9,174 nucleotides of DNA from assembly GCA_017382615.1 (NCBI GenBank), contig JAFNZX010000331.1:1-9174 (forward strand), in the 5' to 3' direction. The notes below the pieces were generated by a model. It had not been told where the DNA came from. It searched no databases and saw only the letters and a program-made list of their open reading frames with translations. The position numbers were made by a program, and so were the translations under genes. The stretch comes from Clostridia bacterium (GTDB lineage: Bacteria; Bacillota; Clostridia; Oscillospirales; CAG-272). The first letter of the stretch is position 1. Each line of letters starts with the position of its first letter. Positions 1 through 5,030 of this stretch are shown piece after piece.

Positions 1-200
1 GCCCTTGTTGATAAAAACGAACAAGACGGACACAATCATTGCCTTCACCGTAACGGTCAACCTAACGAAAAGGATGCGCGCAGAAAGCCTTGCCCCGCGG
101 GGGAAGGGGGACCGCAGCGGAAGCAGAAACGAGCAGCGCGAGTTTCAATGACGCGGTTGCGGTGGATGAGGTGCATCACACGGACGCTCTTTCAGATCTC
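1..200. other. No supported gene; GC-rich repeat-like segment
   Basis: No open frame here has a ribosome binding site together with recognisable protein content. The plus strand is open in one frame from position 1 to about 243, but its translation is basic and repetitive, as expected of translated repeat DNA. A minus-strand frame running off the left edge gives a short hydrophobic stretch that could belong to a gene outside the window; I cannot support it. Positions 95-178 hold a CCCCGCGGGG palindrome, then GGGGGAAGGGGGACCGC, then GCGGTGGATGAGGTG. From memory this style of sequence recurs between genes in gut Clostridia, so I read it as a degenerate intergenic repeat. Confidence 0.4.
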
Positions 201-209
201 CGCAAATCA

Positions 210-234
210 AAACCACCGGTTCAACCGGTGGTTT
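210..234. repeat. Right-end hairpin of the IS200-like element
   Basis: Perfect inverted repeat with 12-base arms (AAACCACCGGTT, 210-221, and its complement, 223-234) around a single central base. It matches the hairpin at 952-970 in sequence pattern and lies beyond the 3' end of the transposase gene, where the right end recognised by TnpA is expected. Confidence 0.75.
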
Positions 235-239
235 GCACA

Positions 240-282
240 GCCCCTATAAGGGGCAAATACAGGCCTAACCCCTAAAAGGGGT
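240..282. repeat. Two tandem small hairpins in the IS right-end region
   Basis: Two look-alike stem-loops lie 28 bases apart: GCCCCT-ATA-AGGGGC at 240-254 and ACCCCT-AAA-AGGGGT at 268-282. Each has 6-base arms and a 3-base centre. They lie between the right-end hairpin and the 3' end of tnpA. They may form secondary structure in the single-stranded transposition intermediate or in a transcript; their role is unknown. Confidence 0.6.
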
Positions 283-312
283 ACAGAAGTTTGGCATCGC
301 ATTACAATTACA

Positions 313-343
313 GGCAGCCGCTCACGTGCGGCTGTCTTTTTTT
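313..343 (+). terminator. Intrinsic terminator, plus strand
   Basis: CAGCCGC (315-321) pairs with GCGGCTG (328-334). The stem extends by a G-T and a G-C pair to 313/336 and is followed directly by seven T (337-343). The orientation ends transcription entering from the left, just short of the 3' end of the convergent tnpA. There is no T-run on the minus-strand side, so it is not an obvious terminator for tnpA itself. Confidence 0.7.
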
Positions 344-346
344 AGC

Positions 347-823
347 CTACTGATTCTTGCTACCCGTAAACGGGTCTGTGTATTCTTTTATGCTGATTTG
401 GTCGCTGGCATAATCTTCCTCTAATTGATTTTTTATATACTCTGCTATGATTTTCTTGTTTTTACCAACCGTATCAACGTAATACCCTCGACACCAAAAA
501 TGTCTTGACCCATACTTATATTTCAAATTTGCATGTCGATCGAAGATCATTAAACTACTTTTCCCCTTGAGATATCCCATGAATTGTGCTATACTTAAAT
601 GTGGCGGGATACTTACGAGCATATGGATATGATCCGGGCATGCCTCTGCCTCTATGATCTCTACTCCTTTTTGCTCACACAATTTCCTCAGGATTTCTCC
701 AATATCTTTTTTGATTGTCCCATATATCTCTTTCCTTCTATACTTTGGGGCAAAGACTATGTGGTATTGGCATCTGTATTTGCTGTGGGCTGTGCTTTTG
801 ATCTCGTTGTTCTCTTTTTTCAT
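347..823 (-). CDS. tnpA: IS200/IS605-family Y1 (HUH) transposase TnpA
   Basis: This enzyme catalyses single-strand DNA cleavage and rejoining that excises and inserts the element, through a covalent 5'-phosphotyrosine link. The 158-residue protein has the usual family length. The metal-binding HUH motif is DHIHML (His65 and His67), and the likely catalytic tyrosine is Tyr129 in AEYIKNQ, equivalent to the position used in IS608 TnpA. The N-terminal CQYHIVFAPKYRRK is also typical. I start it at 823 because AAAGGAGG lies 7 bases upstream; an in-frame ATG at 859 falls close to the promoter and would add 12 untypical residues. All key residues are present and there is no frameshift, so the enzyme looks functional. 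No tnpB accompanies it. Confidence 0.93.
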   Translation of the reverse strand: MKKENNEIKSTAHSKYRCQYHIVFAPKYRRKEIYGTIKKDIGEILRKLCEQKGVEIIEAEACPDHIHMLVSIPPHLSIAQFMGYLKGKSSLMIFDRHANLKYKYGSRHFWCRGYYVDTVGKNKKIIAEYIKNQLEEDYASDQISIKEYTDPFTGSKNQ

Positions 824-842
824 TATTAAACCTCCTTTTATT

Positions 843-861
843 TTGTAATGCGGTGCCAAAC
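843..861 (-). repeat. Inverted-repeat arm in the tnpA leader (partner at 289-307)
   Basis: The minus strand reads GTTTGGCACCGCATTACAA here. The plus strand at 289-307 reads GTTTGGCATCGCATTACAA, so 18 of 19 bases match as an inverted repeat enclosing tnpA. The arm ends 6 bases before the tnpA ribosome binding site. Confidence 0.7.
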
Positions 862-868
862 CACTTAC

Positions 869-897
869 ATTATACTTGGAGGTTTAATTCTTTGCAA
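869..897 (-). promoter_or_regulatory. Sigma-A-type promoter of tnpA
   Basis: On the minus strand, TTGCAA (892-897) and TATAAT (869-874) are separated by exactly 17 bases. Transcription would begin near 862 and give a leader of about 40 bases before the tnpA start at 823. That leader contains one arm of the 19-base inverted repeat shared with 289-307. Confidence 0.7.
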
Positions 898-951
898 TGG
901 GCTTGCATGTAGCTCGCCCTTTTTATTGTTCGCTCCGCTCGTTTTACCGCT

Positions 952-970
952 CCCCCGGTAGAACCGGGGG
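952..970. repeat. Left-end hairpin of the IS200-like element
   Basis: CCCCCGGT (952-959) and ACCGGGGG (963-970) form an 8-base perfect stem with an AGA loop. The following TTT makes the transposase-strand reading AAACCCCCGGTT..., parallel to AAACCACCGGTT at the other end. It lies upstream of tnpA, where the left end belongs. Confidence 0.72.
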
Positions 971-985
971 TTTATTTCGACTACC

Positions 986-1017
986 AAGAAAAAAGCCCCA
1001 CGAAAGTCGTGAGGCTT
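986..1017 (-). terminator. Intrinsic terminator of the small membrane-protein gene
   Basis: On the minus strand, AAGCC-x-CACGA pairs with TCGTG-x-GGCTT (993-1003 with 1007-1017, one mismatch) around a 3-base loop, followed by TTTTTT (989-994). It begins about 18 bases beyond the stop codon of the gene at 1035-1406. Confidence 0.8.
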
Positions 1018-1034
1018 GAATTATTAAAACAACT

Positions 1035-1406
1035 TCAATGGTCATCCGGTATGTAGGAGTCTAGTAAGCTTTGAAGGTTCAATTCGTCGTGTGTCTTTGG
1101 CGGATTCTTGGCTTGCTGTGTGGGGTGTGTATCCTGTGTCTGCGGTTTATTCTGTGTTGGCTGTGTTTCCTGTGCCTTTGGCGCTTCCTGCGTTGCAGTA
1201 GAAGCGAGCGCGTCGAGCTGTTTTTGCATTCGCTCTAACGATTCGATGATTTCATCTAACTGATTGGGAACTTTTACGAAAAAGACCATGCATTTGATAA
1301 TCCACCAAATAATAAAGACGACAAGAACAATTGGTATAACAAAGATGAGTATAAGTATTATTGCTGCTATTACTGCTCCAAAAAGAGAGATGATAGTTTC
1401 ACCCAT
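1035..1406 (-). CDS. Small membrane protein of unknown function
   Basis: I do not recognise this 123-residue protein. Residues about 4-39 are strongly hydrophobic, enough for one long or two short membrane helices broken near a proline. A charged, heptad-like segment (VPNQLDEIIESLERMQKQLDAL) follows and could form a short coiled coil. Then comes a low-complexity tail of about 40 residues rich in Gln, Thr, Pro, Lys and Asn, and the chain ends in an acidic LLDSYIPDDH. I start it at the ATG at 1404-1406, which has GGAGG (1413-1417) 6 bases upstream. The earlier ATG at 1439 overlaps the likely start of transcription. The layout suggests an anchored protein with a flexible tail. It is a single-gene unit with its own -10 box and terminator. 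Confidence 0.7.
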   Translation of the reverse strand: MGETIISLFGAVIAAIILILIFVIPIVLVVFIIWWIIKCMVFFVKVPNQLDEIIESLERMQKQLDALASTATQEAPKAQETQPTQNKPQTQDTHPTQQAKNPPKTHDELNLQSLLDSYIPDDH

Positions 1407-1711
1407 AAAATGCCTCCGATGTATTCCAAGATTTACCATTATTATAGCACCATAACAACCGTAAATCTATTGGCAACACATACAAAGATTAACCGCCCGT
1501 TTTGTACAAGTCGTCAATCCAGAACACAGGGGACGGTTAGCGTGAAAATTGGTTAGTTTGTAATGAATAGTGGAAAAGTCAGTGTCCCCTGTGACATAAA
1601 CGGAAAAAGCTGTCAAGTATTGCGCTTGCGCGGTATTTTTTGCCCCTTCACCTATATAGACGCATTTTTTGCGAAAAAGTTCCGGTTTTTTTGAAAAAAA
1701 GTTGAAAAATT
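1407..1711. other. Intergenic region with a promoter box and an inverted repeat
   Basis: About 300 bases without a gene. A TATAAT -10 box for the membrane-protein gene lies at 1441-1446 on the minus strand; the -35 is poor (TAGATT, 1464-1469, 17-base spacing). A 10-base inverted repeat spans 1525-1593 (separate entry). At about 1618-1637 an imperfect palindrome centred on GCGCTTGCGC is followed by TTTTTT on the plus strand and could be a weak terminator for a transcript I cannot identify. Positions 1668-1711 are runs of A and T next to the isomerase stop codon, with no clear terminator for that gene. Confidence 0.5.
1525..1593. repeat. Inverted repeat, possible miniature mobile or REP-like element
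   Basis: CACAGGGGAC at 1525-1534 and its exact complement GTCCCCTGTG at 1584-1593 flank a 49-base AT-rich interior. The left arm continues as GGTT. Sequences reading ACACAGGGGACGGTT are, to my recollection, recurrent in Bacillota genomes, often near REP-type transposase genes. No gene or T-run goes with this copy, so it does not look like a terminator. Confidence 0.5.
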
Positions 1712-2545
1712 TTACGCAAGGGCAATGCGATCGTAATACGCATTCATTTTCTTTGCGCGTTCAAGCAGCTCGGCAAGAATGCCGTCCTTTTGCTCGTCGG
1801 GGGCTTCATAGGATTGGTGGTGTGCCTCCAGTACCAGCTCGCCTGTATAGCCTACCTCGTGCAAGATCTCCAAAAATTCCTTCCAGTCGATGTTGCCGTA
1901 GCCGGGGATGAGGTGCTCGTCGCCGTAGCCGGGGCCGTGCGTGTCCTGAATATGGAGGGAAAGGGGCATGACGTCCAGCTCGCGCAGGATGGGAGGATCA
2001 ATGCCGTAGAAGTGGGCGTGCCCCGTGTCGTAGCACCAACCGAAGCGGGGAGAGTTCACCTCTTTTACCAGCCGCACGATATTTCTCGGGTGCACGCTTG
2101 CCTGCCAAAGAATATTCTCGGAAAGCAGGGTCAGGTCGTATTTTTCCGCATAGGGCAGCAGCTTTTGCGTTGCCTCTACGTTGACGCGGATAAATTCCTC
2201 CACGTCCACAATGATGCGCCCATCGATCTCGTGAATGGGGTGCACCACAATGAATTTTGCGCCCAAGAGGGCTGCGGCTTCCAGCGCGCGGTATTGCTGC
2301 ACGTCCTCGGAGGCTACGTTGAAGGGGGCGTGTGCATGGGTAAAGCGCACGCCAAGCGCGTCCGCTCTCTTTCTGAGCGCAATGACGCGCTCGCGCCAGT
2401 TGTCAACCGCCAAAAGGCGGTCACCGCCGATAAAGTAGTCAAAGCCTGCATCCAGCGCGGTAAAGCCCACGCCCGCAAGTCTTTCCAGCACCTCCTCCGC
2501 TTGATAGGAGGGAGGGAATACGCCGGTGGTGGTTACAATATCCAT
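1712..2545 (-). CDS. Sugar phosphate isomerase/epimerase-like TIM-barrel protein
   Basis: This 277-residue protein belongs to the xylose isomerase-like TIM-barrel (AP endonuclease 2-type) superfamily, whose members isomerise or epimerise sugars, sugar acids or inositol derivatives with a divalent metal. Visible motifs are HAHAPFN (70-76), VVHPIHE (100-106), SEN (142-144), WCYDTGHAH (170-178), LHIQDTHG (197-204) and LEAHH (239-243). Glu143, Asp173, His176, His198 and Glu240 are likely metal or substrate ligands by family analogy. The start is set by AAGGAG (2551-2556), 5 bases before ATG at 2543-2545. There is no signal peptide, so it is cytoplasmic. The binding-protein gene lies just upstream on the same strand, which points to catabolism of the imported sugar. 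The exact substrate cannot be read from sequence. Confidence 0.85.
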   Translation of the reverse strand: MDIVTTTGVFPPSYQAEEVLERLAGVGFTALDAGFDYFIGGDRLLAVDNWRERVIALRKRADALGVRFTHAHAPFNVASEDVQQYRALEAAALLGAKFIVVHPIHEIDGRIIVDVEEFIRVNVEATQKLLPYAEKYDLTLLSENILWQASVHPRNIVRLVKEVNSPRFGWCYDTGHAHFYGIDPPILRELDVMPLSLHIQDTHGPGYGDEHLIPGYGNIDWKEFLEILHEVGYTGELVLEAHHQSYEAPDEQKDGILAELLERAKKMNAYYDRIALA

Positions 2546-2574
2546 AAGTTCTCCTTTTTCATTGCTTTTGAGTG

Positions 2575-2607
2575 AAAAAAGCGTGCCGACCACAAGGGTC
2601 GGCACGC
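2575..2607 (-). terminator. Strong terminator between the binding-protein and isomerase genes
   Basis: An 11-base perfect GC-rich stem (GCGTGCCGACC, 2581-2591, with its complement at 2597-2607) and a 5-base loop are followed on the minus strand by TTTTTT (2575-2580). It sits 6 bases beyond the binding-protein stop codon and ends only 29 bases before the isomerase start, leaving no room for a separate full promoter downstream. Confidence 0.9.
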
Positions 2608-2613
2608 AGAATG

Positions 2614-4083
2614 TTATTCGTAGAACTCGTAGCCGTACTGCTCGTAGATCTTCTTAAGGGTCTTCATGGTAGTCTTCTCACCCTTGGTAATATCTCTGGT
2701 GATAGATGCGCTGCCGCTGTTGAGAGCGGTCTGAATGATGGTAGCGCAGGGTGCGTTATGGCTGTAGAAATGGGTGTAACCAAAGTCGAATACCTTGTGA
2801 CGGATGATAACGTCAACCATTTCGGCGGACTCGGGGTCACGTGCGGTCTTGGACTTTGCAACCTTTTCATAAAGGGTCTCGGTAACCATGTAGTAGGAGG
2901 AGGAAGCAAGAACCTCCATCATGTAGCCGGTGATCTCCAGCTGCTCATCGGAAAGGCTCTTGGGAACGCATGCTACGGGAGCTGCGCCGTTTACAAAGCT
3001 CAGGTACTCTTCCTGCTTTTCATCGAACTTGGGCTGGGGCAGGATACCGAAGTCGTCCTGCATCTCGCGCATGTCGGTTGCACCGGAGAGGTAGCCTGCA
3101 TAGAACAGTGCTCTGCCTGCCTTGAAGATCTCGGCGGGCTGCTTGTACATTTCATTGTTTGCATTGTACTCAGCAACGGTAACGTGCAGTGCCTTCTGAC
3201 TGACGATCAGATCGTAGATCTTTTCGTAGATGGTCTGCAGTCTGTCAGCGTTTGCCTCGTAGATGGGCAGGTGATCGTCGTCAAAGGTGAACATGGTAGC
3301 ACCGGAGCCGAAGTAGAAGTTATAGTCACAGTCAAGCGACCAGCCTACAAGGCCGTAGAAGTCGTCGGAGTAGATCATCTTACCGTCACCGTTAAGGTCC
3401 TTGTTCTGGTCCTTGGTCATGGTGATCATGTCGTCCAGCGTCCAGGTGCCCTCTCTTGCATCGTCGTAGGGGTATTCCCAGCCGCGATCGTCAAACAGGT
3501 TCTTGTTGAATACAACGGCTGCGGAGATCAGCATGGTACCGGGCAGCAGGTCGCCGCACACAACGAACATGTCATCACCGAACATAAAGCCGTTCTTGCA
3601 ATCCTGGTCCCACCACTCGTTGTCAAAGTTTACGTACTCCAGGTCAGCCAGGTTGTAAAGGTGACCCTGCATACCCAGGTTGGTTGCAGCATCTACCATG
3701 TGCTGGTATACCAGATCGTAGTCGCCTGTGCCTGCGGTAACGTCGGTCTTTACCTTCTGACCAAGGGAATTGTATTCCCCGTCGATGATGCCGTTGAGGG
3801 TAATGCCGTAGTAGCTCTGGATCATATCGTTTCTACGGTACACAGCGTCCTCAAGGGGGTCAGATGAGTTTTCCTCCGGACCGATATCGGTGTCCCTCAT
3901 ACTTAAAATGTTAAATTCCTTACCTTTGAGATTGTCATTGAATTCCAGCTCGGGGTTGACCCAGTTGGAGTTCTCTTCCACCGATGTCGAGGAGCTTTCT
4001 CCTTCGTTCTGCTCTGCGCAGGCTGCCAGCATACCAAGCAGCATCACGCCGCACAGAAGAAGGACTAAAATTCTTTTGGACAT
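2614..4083 (-). CDS. Extracellular solute-binding lipoprotein (ABC sugar importer, family 1-like)
   Basis: This is a 489-residue lipoprotein that would capture a sugar or oligosaccharide outside the cell and deliver it to an ABC permease. The N-terminus has a Lys-Arg start, a hydrophobic core and an LAAC lipobox (19-22) with Cys22 as the lipidation site, followed by an acidic and Ser-rich linker. The length, the GEYNSLGQKVKTDVTAGTGDYDLV region and GTWTLDDMITM fit clostridial family 1-type binding proteins. DLNGDGKMIYSD (229-240) is a full DxNxDGxxxxxD EF-hand-like loop, so calcium may stabilise the fold. The ATG at 4081-4083 has GGAGG 9 bases upstream. A near-consensus promoter precedes it and a strong terminator follows. 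No permease genes are in the window; they may lie elsewhere. The substrate is unknown. Confidence 0.88.
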   Translation of the reverse strand: MSKRILVLLLCGVMLLGMLAACAEQNEGESSSTSVEENSNWVNPELEFNDNLKGKEFNILSMRDTDIGPEENSSDPLEDAVYRRNDMIQSYYGITLNGIIDGEYNSLGQKVKTDVTAGTGDYDLVYQHMVDAATNLGMQGHLYNLADLEYVNFDNEWWDQDCKNGFMFGDDMFVVCGDLLPGTMLISAAVVFNKNLFDDRGWEYPYDDAREGTWTLDDMITMTKDQNKDLNGDGKMIYSDDFYGLVGWSLDCDYNFYFGSGATMFTFDDDHLPIYEANADRLQTIYEKIYDLIVSQKALHVTVAEYNANNEMYKQPAEIFKAGRALFYAGYLSGATDMREMQDDFGILPQPKFDEKQEEYLSFVNGAAPVACVPKSLSDEQLEITGYMMEVLASSSYYMVTETLYEKVAKSKTARDPESAEMVDVIIRHKVFDFGYTHFYSHNAPCATIIQTALNSGSASITRDITKGEKTTMKTLKKIYEQYGYEFYE

Positions 4084-4122
4084 TTTTTTCTTCCTCCGTA
4101 TATTTTTTTGAGATACATAACT

Positions 4123-4151
4123 ATTTTACCATATGGGAGTATATTTGTCAA
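4123..4151 (-). promoter_or_regulatory. Sigma-A promoter of the solute-binding protein gene
   Basis: On the minus strand, consensus TTGACA (4146-4151) and TAAAAT (4123-4128) are separated by exactly 17 bases. Transcription would start near 4116 and give a leader of about 33 bases with GGAGG at 4093-4097. I see no clear catabolite-repression operator next to it. Confidence 0.85.
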
Positions 4152-4263
4152 GGGATTTTTATCATATGAAGGAGCAAGCCGCGGATTATGCGCATTCTTG
4201 TACAAATCGGTGGGCGCTTATGTGTTCAAAATCATGAAAAATGGGTGTGTGACAAAAAAACAG

Positions 4264-4292
4264 TTTACAAACGCAAGCTGTTATGTTATAAT
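4264..4292 (+). promoter_or_regulatory. Sigma-A promoter of the pseudouridine synthase operon
   Basis: TTTACA (4264-4269) and consensus TATAAT (4287-4292) are 17 bases apart. The start codon at 4321 has GGGAGGAG (4307-4314) before it, giving a leader of only about 20 bases. It is divergent from the binding-protein promoter, with about 110 bases between the two -35 boxes. Confidence 0.85.
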
Positions 4293-4320
4293 ATATTGAT
4301 TACAATGGGAGGAGAGGGCT

Positions 4321-5019
4321 ATGAGACTGGATAAAATGATCTCCTCCACGGGTATTGCTTCTCGCTCGCAGATTTCCTCTGCGGTCAGAGCAGGCAGGGT
4401 GCTTGTGGATGGTGTTGCAGCCAAAAAGGCGGATATGCAGGTTGACCCCGACAAGGTCAGCGTGATTTATTGCGGCACGCCGGTATGCTACAGACAATAC
4501 ACCTATATCATGCTCAACAAGCCCGAGGGCTACGTCAGCGCGACAGAGGACGGCAAGCTGCCCACCGTAATCGAGCTGCTGCCCGAGGAGCTGCAACGGA
4601 TCGGGCTGTTTCCGTGCGGCAGATTGGACAAGAATACGCTGGGGCTGATGCTGCTCTCCAACGACGGCGACACCTCGCACAGGCTGCTCGCGCCCAAGAG
4701 CCACGTTTCCAAAACCTATGCCTTTCGCCTCAAATTCCCGCTGTCGGATGCGGATATTGCGCAGCTTGAGAGCGGCGTGGATATCGGTGGCTACGTCACA
4801 GCCCCCTGCTGTGTGGAGCGCACGGACGAAAGGGAAGGGAAAATCACCCTGACCGAGGGGAAATATCATCAGATCAAGCTGATGATGGAGGCGGTGCATA
4901 ATCAAGTCACGTACTTGGAGCGCGTGACGTTCGGACCTTTGGTGCTGGATGCGGCACTGAAGCGGGGCGAATGGAGATATCTTAGCGACGACGAGATCGC
5001 TTTACTGTTAAAAAAATAA
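4321..5019 (+). CDS. rsuA: RsuA-family 16S rRNA pseudouridine synthase
   Basis: This enzyme converts a specific uridine in ribosomal RNA to pseudouridine. The 232 residues match the usual length for RsuA-type enzymes. Residues 1-50 are an S4-like RNA-binding domain (MRLDKMISSTGIASRSQI... and AGRVLVDG). The synthase domain opens with YIMLNKPEGYVSAT (62-75), and the catalytic motif GRLDKNTLGLMLLSNDG (100-116) carries Asp103 as the nucleophile. KSHVSKTYAF and EGKYHQIKLMMEA are the later conserved blocks. The common GRLDxDT motif has Asn105 in place of the second Asp, with the catalytic Asp intact. By similarity the target is likely position 516 of 16S rRNA, although other S4-type rRNA or tRNA pseudouridine synthases look alike. 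It leads an operon with the gene 11 bases downstream. Confidence 0.9.
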   Translation: MRLDKMISSTGIASRSQISSAVRAGRVLVDGVAAKKADMQVDPDKVSVIYCGTPVCYRQYTYIMLNKPEGYVSATEDGKLPTVIELLPEELQRIGLFPCGRLDKNTLGLMLLSNDGDTSHRLLAPKSHVSKTYAFRLKFPLSDADIAQLESGVDIGGYVTAPCCVERTDEREGKITLTEGKYHQIKLMMEAVHNQVTYLERVTFGPLVLDAALKRGEWRYLSDDEIALLLKK

Positions 5020-5030
5020 GGAGGAACGAT

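Larger units (their letters stand above)
200..980 (-). mobile_element. IS200/IS605-family insertion element carrying tnpA only
   Basis: A Y1 transposase gene is bracketed by two related hairpins. Read along the transposase strand, the left-end hairpin (970 to 952) and right-end hairpin (234 to 210) share the pattern AAACCnCCGGTTnnACCGGnGG. Subterminal hairpins recognised as single strands are the hallmark of this family, which moves by strand-specific cut and paste and makes no target duplication. There is no tnpB gene, so the layout is IS200-like. The exact ends lie a few to about twenty bases outside the hairpins and cannot be fixed without an empty site, so the coordinates are approximate. 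The left end abuts the terminator of the neighbouring membrane-protein gene. Confidence 0.72.

Noticed and set aside
90..275. Short open frame over the repeat and IS right end
   Set aside because: It crosses the GC-rich repeat and the IS hairpin, has no ribosome binding site, and looks like translated repeat DNA.
200..980. TnpB or guide-RNA partner expected of larger IS605-type elements
   Set aside because: No tnpB-like frame fits within the end hairpins, so the element is of the transposase-only kind.
1790..2575. Plus-strand open frame opposite the isomerase gene
   Set aside because: Antisense shadow without a ribosome binding site or recognisable domain; the minus-strand frame has clear family motifs.
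2572..3867. Long plus-strand open frame (431 codons) opposite the binding-protein gene
   Set aside because: It mirrors the codon bias of the real gene. Its translation is Val- and Gly-rich with no motifs, and the minus-strand gene has promoter, ribosome binding site, lipobox and terminator.
4165..4236. Small plus-strand frame of about 23 codons between the divergent promoters
   Set aside because: No ribosome binding site before its ATG and no conserved features; it lies upstream of the mapped-by-eye promoter of the operon.
4300..4905. Minus-strand open frame opposite the pseudouridine synthase gene
   Set aside because: It overlaps the catalytic domain coding region of a clear RsuA-type gene and shows no domain of its own.
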